This document shows, one piece after another, positions 15,082-23,320 of a stretch of DNA of 64,000 nucleotides; positions within the stretch are counted from its first letter, which is position 1; the number at the start of each line of letters is the position of its first letter. The DNA is from Mycobacterium sp. E2733 (GTDB lineage: Bacteria > Actinomycetota > Actinomycetes > Mycobacteriales > Mycobacteriaceae), in contig NZ_LZJZ01000109.1 in assembly GCF_001667585.1 (NCBI RefSeq), positions 1 through 64,000 of the forward strand. Direction: 5' to 3'. A program made the position numbers and the translations under genes. The notes under the pieces were generated by a model. It saw nothing but the letters and a program-made list of their open reading frames with translations, made no database searches and had not been told where the DNA came from.

Positions 15082-16359
15082 ATGACCCTGACGACCGGGA
15101 AGTCGGGCACCGCGCAGCCCGGGCGTGCCTACGACCCCATCGACCTGTCCTCGCGCGCGTTCTGGTCGACGACCGCGGCCGACCGCGAGCGTTCGTTCGC
15201 GGTGCTGCGGGCCGAACGCCCGGTGAGCTGGCACCCTCCCGTCGAAGACGCCCTGATGTCCGACCCCGACGATCCCGGCTACTGGGCGGTCACCCGGCGC
15301 GCGGACATCGTCTCGGTCAGCCGCCACAACGAGGTGTTCCTGTCCGGCAAAGGGGTGATTTTCGAGAACGTACCGGTGGAGCTCCTGGAGGCGTCGCAGT
15401 CCTTCCTGGCGATGGACCCACCACGGCACACCAAGCTGCGCAAGCTGGTCAGCGCGGCGTTCACCCCGCGGCAGGTCCGCCGTATCGAGGACTCGATCAA
15501 GGCGAAAGCCAGGACCATCGTGGAAGAGCTCCGGGCCGCCGGCAGCGGCGTCGACTTCGTCGAGCAGTGCTCCAAGCAGCTGCCCATCCGCACACTCTCC
15601 GACATGGTGGGGATCGAAGAATCCGAGCGCGAGCGCGTGGCGTGCGCCGCCGATGCGCTCGTGTCATGGGCCGACCCGGTTTACCTCGACGGGCGGAACC
15701 CGTTGGAGGTCTTGGTCGAAAATCAAATGTATCTGCATCAGATCGCCGGCACGTTGGCCGCGGAACGCCGCGAGCGGCCCGGCGACGACCTGTTCAGCGC
15801 CCTGGTGAATGCGGAGGTGGACGGCGACAGGCTGTCCGACGCGGACGTGGCCGCGTTCTTCGTGCTGCTCGCCGTGGCCGCCAACGACACCACCCGCCAA
15901 ACCACCAGTCACGCGATGAAGGCGCTCACCGAGTTTCCCGGCCAGCGCGCCTGGCTCCTCGAGGATTTCGACAACCGGATTCCGACGGCGGTCGAGGAGT
16001 TCATCCGGTGGGCCTCACCGGTGATGACGTTCCGGCGCACGGCCGCAACGGATGTCGAGCTCGGCGGTCAGACGATCCGGGCGGGGGAGAAAGTGGTGAT
16101 GTTCTACCCGTCCGGGAACTGGGACACCGAGGCCTTCGACCATCCCGAGCGTTTCGACCTGAGCCGCAACCCCAACCCGCACGTCGGCTTCGGCGGCGGC
16201 GGGGTGCACTTCTGTCTCGGCGCGCATGTGGCCCGGGCGCAGCTGCGGGCCATCTTCGGCGAACTGTTGCGGCGGCTGCCTGACATCCAGGCGGGTGAGC
16301 CGACCTATGTGGCGGGCAACTTCATTCACGCCGTGCGCAGCATGCCTTGCACGTTCTAA
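15082..16359 (+). CDS. Cytochrome P450
   Basis: A 425-residue soluble heme monooxygenase. The heme-binding loop is FGGGGVHFCLGAHVARAQL with Cys378 as thiolate ligand. The I-helix oxygen-activation motif is AANDTT, and the K-helix ExxR is in EEFIRW. ATG 15082 is chosen over the upstream GTG because it has the Shine-Dalgarno GGGAGGA 4 nt before it. The CYP family number cannot be assigned without a search. It needs a ferredoxin and reductase, neither of which is next to it. The divergent TetR gene is the likely regulator. The stop codon overlaps the stop of the convergent sirtuin gene. Confidence 0.93.
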   Translation: MTLTTGKSGTAQPGRAYDPIDLSSRAFWSTTAADRERSFAVLRAERPVSWHPPVEDALMSDPDDPGYWAVTRRADIVSVSRHNEVFLSGKGVIFENVPVELLEASQSFLAMDPPRHTKLRKLVSAAFTPRQVRRIEDSIKAKARTIVEELRAAGSGVDFVEQCSKQLPIRTLSDMVGIEESERERVACAADALVSWADPVYLDGRNPLEVLVENQMYLHQIAGTLAAERRERPGDDLFSALVNAEVDGDRLSDADVAAFFVLLAVAANDTTRQTTSHAMKALTEFPGQRAWLLEDFDNRIPTAVEEFIRWASPVMTFRRTAATDVELGGQTIRAGEKVVMFYPSGNWDTEAFDHPERFDLSRNPNPHVGFGGGGVHFCLGAHVARAQLRAIFGELLRRLPDIQAGEPTYVAGNFIHAVRSMPCTF

Positions 16360-17213
16360 CGCGCTGCGATCGGCGATAATTCGTCAGCGAGCAGCGTCAG
16401 CAGTTCGGAGCAGCCGCCGTCGACCTTGACGGTGGCCAGGTCGTCCCCGCGGGTGCGGCCCCGGTTGATGATGGCGATCGGCCTGCCCAGCGCGGCGGCG
16501 TGACGCACGAACCGGTAGCCGGAGAACACAGTCAGCGACGACCCGGCGACCAGCAGTGCATCGGTGTCGCCTATCAGTGAATATGCTTGATCGACAACCA
16601 CTTTGGCGACACTTTCGCCGAAGTAGACGATGTCCGGCTTGAGCATTCCGCCGCAGCTCGGGCAGTCGAGGTAGCGGAACGACGCGGTATCGGCGGCCGG
16701 GGAGATAGCGGCGTCGGCGTCGGGGGCCACCGCGAGGCCGCCCATCGCTTCGGCGCGCTCGATGAATCTCGGATTGAGCGCTTCCAGTTCTTCGGCCAGC
16801 GCGGCGCGGCTCATGGTGTATTCGCACCCCAGGCAGACCACGCGCGCGTACGTGCCGTGCAGGTTGACGACGTTCGCGCTGCCGGCCTTGGTGTGCAGCA
16901 GGTCGACGTTCTGGGTGACCACTCCGGTCACCACCGAAGCGCGCTCGAGCGCGGCCAGTGCCCGGTGCCCGGCGTTGGGCATGGTGTCGTCCATGTGCCG
17001 CCAGCCGACGTGGTTGCGCGCCCAGTACCGCTGCCGGAACGCCGGATCCGAGGTGAACTGGCGGATCGTCATGGGATTGCTGGGCGGTGAATCGGGCCCG
17101 CGGTAGTCGGGGATGCCGGAGTCGGTGGACAGCCCCGCGCCCGTCAGCACCGCGATCCGACGGTCGGTCAGCAACGCGACCAGCTCCGGCGATTCTGCGC
17201 AGCGGGTGGTCAC
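16356..17213 (-). CDS. Sir2-family NAD-dependent protein deacylase
   Basis: A 285-residue sirtuin. The NAD site is LTGAGLSTDSGIPDYRG (about residues 23-39), TQNVDLLH follows, and the catalytic His is in NLHGTY. Four Zn-binding Cys lie in CLGC and CPSC. The GIPDYRG and Zn-module form resembles class II (SIRT4-like) enzymes of actinobacteria. GTG 17213 is chosen because a TACCCT -10 box ends 7 nt upstream; the frame is open further but that part is Arg-rich filler. Its targets are unknown. It is not the Rv1151c-position sirtuin by context. It converges on the P450 gene with a 4-nt overlap. Confidence 0.88.
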   Translation of the reverse strand: MTTRCAESPELVALLTDRRIAVLTGAGLSTDSGIPDYRGPDSPPSNPMTIRQFTSDPAFRQRYWARNHVGWRHMDDTMPNAGHRALAALERASVVTGVVTQNVDLLHTKAGSANVVNLHGTYARVVCLGCEYTMSRAALAEELEALNPRFIERAEAMGGLAVAPDADAAISPAADTASFRYLDCPSCGGMLKPDIVYFGESVAKVVVDQAYSLIGDTDALLVAGSSLTVFSGYRFVRHAAALGRPIAIINRGRTRGDDLATVKVDGGCSELLTLLADELSPIAAR

Positions 17214-17220
17214 CCCGTCC

Positions 17221-17226
17221 AGGGTA
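17221..17226 (-). promoter_or_regulatory. -10 box (TACCCT) for the leaderless sirtuin mRNA
   Basis: On the minus strand TACCCT ends 7 nt before GTG 17213. The same hexamer is used upstream of rplU and proA in this window. Confidence 0.5.
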
Positions 17227-17313
17227 CGGGCCCGATAACCCGCCCGAGCGTGCGTGTTCGTGCGCCGACACGCCGACATACCCGGCATTCTGCGCACCCT
17301 CGCGCGGGTCTTC

Positions 17314-17853
17314 CTAACCGAGGCACTCCGCGGCCGTGGTGAGCTCCGCGGACATGTTCTTCTCCATCATTTTCAGGGCCGCCGCGGCCAGCTCGGCGTC
17401 GATGCCGGCGACGGCGTCGGTCGGAATCACGACCGGAAAGTGGCGCACATAGGCGTCGAGCGCGGTGTAGAGGATGCACTGCTCGGTGACCTGTCCCGCG
17501 ATGACCAACCGCTTGGTCTCCAGGCGGTTCAACAGGTAGGCCAGCGCGGTCGCATAGAACGCGCTGTGCCGGACCTTGGTCATCACGCGGCAGTCCCCGG
17601 CCGGCACGATCGGCTTCACCAGGTCGGGCCGCGCGCCGTCGAGCGCGGAGCTGACGATGTCGGAGAACTGGGCCGCGAAATCGCCGTAGTTGTCGTTGAC
17701 GTATACCAGGTCCACGTCGTCGGATTCGCGTGCGCGCCGGACCAAATCCGCCATCGGGTCGATGATGTTGGCGACATTGGGTATTAGTTCTTCAGCATCG
17801 GGATGCTGATAGGTGTTCATCATGTCGACCACGATCACGGCAGTATCGCTCAT
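17314..17853 (-). CDS. Isochorismatase-family cysteine hydrolase
   Basis: A 179-residue alpha/beta hydrolase of the isochorismatase/nicotinamidase superfamily. The catalytic triad is visible: Asp10 in VVDMMNTY, the Lys in RVMTKVRHSAF, and the Cys in VTEQCILYTALDAY, next to a cis-peptide segment. The substrate is uncertain. It is divergent from nadE with only 59 bp between starts, which suggests a possible link to nicotinamide or NAD metabolism, but the metal-binding residues of a true nicotinamidase (PncA) are not evident, so no such role is claimed. ATG 17853 is chosen from the family N-terminus; the longer upstream frame is antisense-like. Confidence 0.82.
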   Translation of the reverse strand: MSDTAVIVVDMMNTYQHPDAEELIPNVANIIDPMADLVRRARESDDVDLVYVNDNYGDFAAQFSDIVSSALDGARPDLVKPIVPAGDCRVMTKVRHSAFYATALAYLLNRLETKRLVIAGQVTEQCILYTALDAYVRHFPVVIPTDAVAGIDAELAAAALKMMEKNMSAELTTAAECLG

Positions 17854-17912
17854 GATGGAGGGGATACCCGGCGGCCGGGGGTTGACACAGGTCAGGCGAC
17901 AATGGAAGGGCG

Positions 17913-19955
17913 ATGGACTTTTACAACGCTTACAGCCAGGGCTTTGTCCGAGTCGCCGCGTGCACGCATCACACCGCGCTCGGCGACCCGGCCGCCAACG
18001 CGGAGTCGGTCTTACGGCTGGCGCAGGCTTGTCACGAGGATGGCGTCGCGGTGGCGGTCTTCCCGGAGCTGACGTTGTCCGGGTACTCCATCGAGGACAT
18101 CGTGATGCAGGACCTGCTGCTCGACGACGTCGTGGCCGCCATCGAGAGCATCGTCGCGTCCTCGAGCGACCTGCTACCGGTTCTGGTCGTCGGCGCTCCA
18201 CTGCGCTTCCGCCATCGCATCTACAACACCGCGGTGATCATCCACCGGGGCGCGGTGCTCGGGGTGGTGCCGAAGTCGTACCTGCCCACCTACCGGGAGT
18301 TCTACGAGCGCCGCCAGATCGCGGCGGGAGACGACGAGCGCGGCACCATCCGGATCTGTGACGCCGACGTCCCGTTCGGCCCCGACTTGCTGTTCGCCGC
18401 ATCCGATGTCCCCGATTGCGTGCTGCACGTCGAAATCTGCGAGGACATGTTCGTGCCGATCCCGCCCAGCGCGGAAGCGGCGTTGGCGGGCGCGACGGTG
18501 CTGGCGAACCTGTCGGGCAGCCCCATCACGATCGGCCGCGCCGAGGACCGCTGCCTGCTGGCCCGTTCGGCGTCGGCGCGGTGCCTGGCCGCCTACGTCT
18601 ACGCCGCCGCGGGCGAGGGCGAGTCGACCACCGACCTGGCCTGGGACGGCCAGACCATGGTGTGGGAGAACGGTGAACTGCTGGCCTCGTCCGAGCGCTT
18701 TCCGAAGGGGGAGCGGCGCAGCATCGCCGACATCGATATCGACCTGCTGCGGTCGGAACGGTTGCGCATGGGGACATTCGACGACAACCGGCGCCACCAC
18801 CGCGGCTCGGCGGAGTCGTTCCGGCGCATCGACTTCCGGCTGGACCCGCCCGACGGCGATATCGGATTGCGCCGTGACATCGAGCGTTTCCCGTTCGTCC
18901 CCGCCGATCCGCAACGCCTGGAACAGGATTGCTACGAGGCCTACAACATCCAGGTGGCCGGGCTCGAGCAGCGGCTGCGCGCGCTGAACTACCCGAAGAT
19001 CGTCATCGGGATTTCCGGCGGCCTGGACTCCACCCACGCGCTGATCGTCGCCGCACGGGCGATGGACCGCGAGAAACGGCCGCGCAGCGACATTTTGGCG
19101 TTCACGCTGCCCGGGTTCGCGACGGGTGACCGCACCAAACGCAACGCGATCGAGCTCTGCCGCGCACTCGGGGTCACCTTCTCCGAAATCGACATCACCG
19201 AGACCGCAATGATGATGTTCAAGGAGATCGACCACCCGTTCGGGCGCGGGGAGAAGGTTTACGACGTCACCTTCGAGAACGTGCAGGCGGGCCTGCGCAC
19301 CGACTACCTGTTCCGGCTGGCCAACCAGCGCGGCGGCATCGTGCTCGGCACCGGCGACCTTTCCGAAATCGGCCTGGGCTGGTCGACCTACGGGGTGGGC
19401 GACCAGATGTCACACTACAACGTCAATGGCGGTGTCCCGAAGACGCTCATCCAGCACCTGATCCGCTGGGTCATCTCCTCCGGCCAGTTCGAGTCCGACG
19501 TCACCGACGTGCTGCAGTCGGTGCTGGACACCGAGATCTCCCCGGAGCTCGTGCCGAAAGGTGAAGAGGAGGAGCTGCAGAGCAGCGAGGACAAGGTCGG
19601 ACCGTATGCCCTGCAGGACTTCTCGCTGTTCCATGTCCTGCGCTACGGCTTCCGGCCGTCGAAGATCGCGTTTCTCGCATGGCACGCGTGGAGCGACCCC
19701 GAGCGTGGGAACTGGCCGCCGGGATTTCCCGCCGACAAGCGACCGGTCTACTCGCTCAAGGAGATTCGGCATTGGCTCGGGGTCTTCGTGCAGCGGTTCT
19801 ACTCGTTCAGCCAGTTCAAGCGCTCGGCGTTGCCCAATGGCCCCAAGGTGTCGCACGGCGGTGCCCTGTCGCCGCGCGGTGACTGGCGTGCCCCGTCGGA
19901 CATGTCCGCGCGCATCTGGCTCGACGAGATCGAGCGGCAGATTCCCGAGGAGTAG
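17913..19955 (+). CDS. nadE: Glutamine-dependent NAD+ synthetase
   Basis: Last step of NAD synthesis: amidation of deamido-NAD with ammonia channelled from glutamine. The 680-residue protein matches the two-domain mycobacterial enzyme. The N-terminal nitrilase-type glutaminase has Glu52 (FPELTLSGY), Lys121 (VVPKSYLP) and Cys176 (EICEDMF). The C-terminal synthetase domain (from about 350) has the PP-loop GISGGLDSTHA and the FATGDRTKRNA segment. A TTGACA at 17882-17887 looks like a -35 element, but no good -10 follows. A weak GAAGGG lies 2 nt before the ATG. nadD, an earlier enzyme of the same pathway, is at 30890. Confidence 0.97.
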   Translation: MDFYNAYSQGFVRVAACTHHTALGDPAANAESVLRLAQACHEDGVAVAVFPELTLSGYSIEDIVMQDLLLDDVVAAIESIVASSSDLLPVLVVGAPLRFRHRIYNTAVIIHRGAVLGVVPKSYLPTYREFYERRQIAAGDDERGTIRICDADVPFGPDLLFAASDVPDCVLHVEICEDMFVPIPPSAEAALAGATVLANLSGSPITIGRAEDRCLLARSASARCLAAYVYAAAGEGESTTDLAWDGQTMVWENGELLASSERFPKGERRSIADIDIDLLRSERLRMGTFDDNRRHHRGSAESFRRIDFRLDPPDGDIGLRRDIERFPFVPADPQRLEQDCYEAYNIQVAGLEQRLRALNYPKIVIGISGGLDSTHALIVAARAMDREKRPRSDILAFTLPGFATGDRTKRNAIELCRALGVTFSEIDITETAMMMFKEIDHPFGRGEKVYDVTFENVQAGLRTDYLFRLANQRGGIVLGTGDLSEIGLGWSTYGVGDQMSHYNVNGGVPKTLIQHLIRWVISSGQFESDVTDVLQSVLDTEISPELVPKGEEEELQSSEDKVGPYALQDFSLFHVLRYGFRPSKIAFLAWHAWSDPERGNWPPGFPADKRPVYSLKEIRHWLGVFVQRFYSFSQFKRSALPNGPKVSHGGALSPRGDWRAPSDMSARIWLDEIERQIPEE

Positions 19956-20004
19956 CCCGCTCGTGAACCCGCCCGGGATCGCCGGACGGGCCCCGAGCTT
20001 CTGC

Positions 20005-20412
20005 TCACGCCCTCGCGCGGCGCCAGCCCTGGTACTGCAACTCCGCGAACACCAGCGTGTAGGCGCCCGCCGCGAGGTTCAACGCGACGCCGGCCGAAGT
20101 CAACGGGAAGACGTCCGCGAGCACCAGAACGACGGCGGCCACGGTGTAGGCCACATTGGCGGTGATGACGCCCATGCCGGCGCGAAGTACCGATCGCAGG
20201 CTGGCGAGCCAGAACACGAGCGCGCCGTAGCCGATCAAGAACGCGGCCATGGTGTATTCGAATGCCGTGGTGGTGCCCGAGAGTTCGGCGAGCCGGCCGG
20301 CCAGTGGAATACCGGCCAGGCCGACCAGTCCGCTGATGGCGGCGTCGGCGCGCATGGCGAGGCGAAGCAGGCCGTCCCGGGTGCGCGTGCGGTCAATCGT
20401 GGTGGCGGACAT
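20005..20412 (-). CDS. Small four-helix membrane protein, unknown function
   Basis: A 135-residue protein made almost wholly of four hydrophobic segments, at about residues 22-42, 50-70, 78-100 and 105-122, with a short basic N-terminus. I do not recognise a characterised family. Similar small membrane proteins occur in mycobacteria next to nadE. The ATG has an AAAGGAAC Shine-Dalgarno. It converges on nadE. Its upstream region carries phased GCCA repeats. Confidence 0.65.
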   Translation of the reverse strand: MSATTIDRTRTRDGLLRLAMRADAAISGLVGLAGIPLAGRLAELSGTTTAFEYTMAAFLIGYGALVFWLASLRSVLRAGMGVITANVAYTVAAVVLVLADVFPLTSAGVALNLAAGAYTLVFAELQYQGWRRARA

Positions 20413-20471
20413 TGATGTTCCTTTCGTCGATGGCTGACAGCGATCGCCCCTGACGCTGCCCGCAAAGCACT

Positions 20472-20506
20472 GCCAGATCGACGCCAGACGCTGCCAACCA
20501 CTGCCA
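20472..20506. repeat. Four GCCA cores phased at 10-11 bp
   Basis: GCCA occurs at 20472, 20483, 20493 and 20503, each preceded by CTG, ACG or a similar triplet (CTGCCAACCA then CTGCCAACCG in direct tandem). The spacing equals one helical turn, so all cores face the same side of the DNA. They lie 60-95 bp upstream of the small membrane protein gene (minus strand) in the 287-bp gap before the GntR gene. No coding feature is seen in that gap. Confidence 0.4.
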
Positions 20507-20699
20507 ACCGCAGGTCAGGCGGGTCGGGTCGGCCCCGTCGGCTCAGCTTTCGTAGGTTCCGGTCAGCACACCCCGCGCCAGCACGTGCCCACCGATCGCG
20601 GCGAGCATCGCCTTGGACGTGGCGATGCTGTCCGGCACGGCCTGATCGATCGCCAAGAGGTGGAATCGGTAGCGGTGCGGGCTACGCAAGGGAGTTCGT

Positions 20700-21528
20700 T
20701 TGGAAGCATTGACCACCGTGCAGCGGGGCAAGGATGGGCCGGTCTCAGCAGCGGCCGGGGTGCCGCTGCACCGGCAGCTGTTCTTGGTGCTGACACGACG
20801 AGATCGATCGCGGCATCATCGGCCCCGGCGACGCGTTGCCCACCGAGCAGGCCTTGTGCGATCAGTTCGGCGTATCGCGCATCACCGTGCGCCGGGCCCT
20901 GGCGGACCTCGCCGAGCAGGGATACATCGAGCGCAGGCACGGCGTCGGGTCGTTCGTGCGGCCGCACGGACCAGCGGACGTCTCGGGTGTTTTGGCGGCC
21001 GGGCGTTCCTTCATGCAGGGGCTGCGACAGACGCAATTCGAAACCAAGGTCGACGTCGTCGAGCTGGCAAAACGCCGTCCACCGAGGGCCATCGGCGACG
21101 CGCTGGAAACCCCCGGGGAGCTGCTGCAGATCGTGCGGGTGCGGCGCCAACGCCGGACCGATGAGCCGTTGATGGTGACCGAAGCCTGGCTGCCGACGGA
21201 ATGGGCCGACGTACTGACCGAACGGGAGTTGCGGCGCAGGCCGCTTTACGAGCTGCTATCCGACGGGGGCGTCGTCGTGGACCGCGTGCTGCACGAGATC
21301 ACGGCCGAGATCGCCGGACCGCGCCACGCGCACCTGCTCGGCACGGCCATCGGCGCCGCGCTGCTGCGCGTCAACCGCCTGGCGTTCGTGGCCGAGGCGC
21401 CGCATCACTACGTCTCGACCGTGCTGTCGCCGAGCCGCAGCCGCGTCCTGCTCAGCCAGACGGCCGAGGAGATGGAGACCGGCAACGGCCTGAGAATCGC
21501 CCACGACGTCGGCGGACGCACCGGCTAG
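20700..21528 (+). pseudogene. GntR/HutC-family regulator with a single-base frameshift
   Basis: The C-terminal frame (from about 20797) gives DEIDRGIIGPGDALPTEQAL, a classic GntR winged helix-turn-helix, followed by a UTRA ligand domain (about 150 residues) that ends intact at 21528. The missing first helix (VPLHRQLFLVL) is found upstream in another frame starting at TTG 20700. The two frames join if one base, most simply an A near 20793, is removed, giving VLHDEID. Without it the wHTH lacks helix 1 and a TGA (20791-20793) blocks the frame. This could be a true loss of function or a sequencing error. It converges on rbsK with a 4-nt stop overlap, so sugar-related control is possible. Confidence 0.8.
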
Positions 21529-22403
21529 CGGACGTCGCGCAGCGCCGCGTCGATCGCTTCGGCGTCCGGTGCGCAGTTACCGGCGCCCGCCACCAGCGTC
21601 GCCAGCGCGCCCGCGGCACAGGCGCGCCGCAACGCGCGCAGCCGCTGGGCGGGCGACCCGGGATGGGGCGGCCAGCTGCCGGCCAGCACTCCGGCGAACA
21701 CGTCGCCGGCCCCGGTGGTGTCCACCGCGGTTACCGCGGGGGCGGACACCAGAAAGTCGCCGTCGGCGCCCACGTACCGGGCGCCGCGCGCACCCAGTGT
21801 CGTCACCAGGTGAGTTGGCCGCCACGGCCACTCATCGGCCTCGGCCTCGTTGGCAATCACCACGTCCGCCGCGGCCGCCAGGTCGGTCAATGAGCTCTGG
21901 TCCTGACCGGTCGGCGAGGCATTGACGATGACGACCGCCCCGGCCGAACGGGCCTGTTGCGCCGCCGCGACCGCCACCTGCACCGGAATTTCCAGCTGCG
22001 TCAATAAGACGTCGCAGTCGGCGATGACGCTTCGCACGGCCGTGGCATCCAGCGCCAGCCGCCCGTTGGCACCCGGCGCGACCACGATGGTGTTCTCGGC
22101 GTTGGCGTCGACGACGACGATCGCCGTGCCGCTCGGTCCGGGCGTTTCGGCGGTGGCGTCCAAGCCGACGCCGTTGTCCAGCAGGTGAGCGCGCAATTGC
22201 CCGGCGGCCGGGTCATCGCCGGTCGCGCCGACGAACTGCACCTGTGCGCCCGCACGCGCCGCCGCTACCGCCTGATTACCGCCCTTGCCACCCGGCGCGT
22301 AGGTCAACGACGACGCCAGCACCGTCTCGCCGGGGCGAGGAAGGGCATCGACGCGCATCGACAGGTCCATGTTCACGCTGCCAACCACACAGACTCGGGC
22401 CAT
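21525..22403 (-). CDS. rbsK: Ribokinase (PfkB family)
   Basis: ATP-dependent kinase converting ribose to ribose-5-phosphate, 292 residues. The first PfkB signature is GGKGGNQAVAAARAGA, and the second is DTTGAGDVFAGVLAG with the catalytic Asp in TGAGD. NANRL-type ribokinase start VGSVNMDL is present. ATG 22403 is preferred because a TAACGT -10 box ends 7 nt upstream. No ribose transporter genes are nearby, so substrate choice rests on similarity to Rv2436. It converges on the frameshifted GntR gene. Confidence 0.9.
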   Translation of the reverse strand: MARVCVVGSVNMDLSMRVDALPRPGETVLASSLTYAPGGKGGNQAVAAARAGAQVQFVGATGDDPAAGQLRAHLLDNGVGLDATAETPGPSGTAIVVVDANAENTIVVAPGANGRLALDATAVRSVIADCDVLLTQLEIPVQVAVAAAQQARSAGAVVIVNASPTGQDQSSLTDLAAAADVVIANEAEADEWPWRPTHLVTTLGARGARYVGADGDFLVSAPAVTAVDTTGAGDVFAGVLAGSWPPHPGSPAQRLRALRRACAAGALATLVAGAGNCAPDAEAIDAALRDVR

Positions 22404-22410
22404 TACGTTG

Positions 22411-22416
22411 ACGTTA
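22411..22416 (-). promoter_or_regulatory. -10 box (TAACGT) for leaderless rbsK
   Basis: On the minus strand TAACGT ends 7 nt before the ATG at 22403. It argues against the alternative TTG start at 22427, which would lie upstream of the -10 element. Confidence 0.5.
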
Positions 22417-22493
22417 GTCGGTTGCAATTCTCTGCGTACCGGGACTTCAGGAAGAACCAGATCCCCTGCAGCGCCGCAGTTTTCGTGCTCGTG

Positions 22494-23171
22494 TCAACAT
22501 CCGCATTGCTCACCGCGCCACGCCTCGAAACCCTCCCGGACCGCAATGCCGGCGATGACAAGCCCGACGGCCGGGTCCAGCCACCAGTCGGCCGGCCATA
22601 CCGCGATGACGGCCAGTGTCAGAAGCACCGCGGCGGATTGCGCGGCGCACAAATAGTTTTGTGTGCCCTCCCCGGCGGTGGTCCGCGAGTCCAGGCGCCT
22701 GGCGAGCCGCTGTTTGGCCCAGCCGAGCAGCGGCATCAGGACCAACGCTGCGGCGGTCAAGGCCATCCCGATCCATGTCGTCTCGGGTCGGGCCCCGGCG
22801 AGCATGTTACGGACCGATTCGAAGGCTATATATGGCGCGATGAGCCAGAACGAGATGGCCACGCCGTGTTGCGCCCGGCGCTCCGAGGTCTCCGAGAGCG
22901 TGCGCGAACCCGTGAACCGCCACAGGACGATCACGCTCGCCAAGCCCTCGACGGCACTGCCAAGCGCCCAGCCGATCAGCGAGATGGATCCGACGGCGAA
23001 CCCTTGCCATAGACCGAGCGCGCCCTCGGCGCACATCCACAGCAGGCTCGCCCACGCGAGTCATCGGGCGAAGCGCGCAGCCCGTACCCATTCGGCGTCG
23101 CGCTCCGGGCGTTGGATGGTTGTCCCGTCGGTCGCCCCGCAACCGCAACCCTCCGCGCACCCATCGCTCAG
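22494..23171 (-). pseudogene. Cation-efflux (CDF-like) membrane protein interrupted by an in-frame TGA
   Basis: From ATG 23036 the frame gives 180 residues of a small cation-efflux family protein, with the WALGSAVEGLASVIVLWRFTG helix, EGTQNYLCA and a C-terminal ECGC-like Cys pair. Upstream in the same frame, codons from 23171 encode the expected Cys-rich N-terminus (GCAEGCGCG) and ERDAEWVRAARFAR, then TGA (23061-23063), then LAWASLLWM. Family members carry Trp where TGA stands, so a TGG to TGA change is the simplest reading. The expected start codon position reads CTG. The ATG at 23036 could still give a protein lacking part of the first membrane helix. Function is probably lost or altered. 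Confidence 0.72.
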
Positions 23172-23320
23172 AGCGCCAAGGATAAGTGGGCTCCATTACC
23201 TGAATGAAGGGGCGGCCAGCGCTAGCGTCGAACGCTTTGCCGCAATCGCCCATATCTTGAGACGCGCGCGCTAGTGTGCTGCGTGAGCGATGCTGCGTGT
23301 CCGAGGAAGGGCGAAGTCGA

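Noticed and set aside
17882..17910. SigA promoter for nadE from TTGACA at 17882
   Set aside because: No TANNNT hexamer lies 16-19 bp downstream, so the -35 match alone is not enough.
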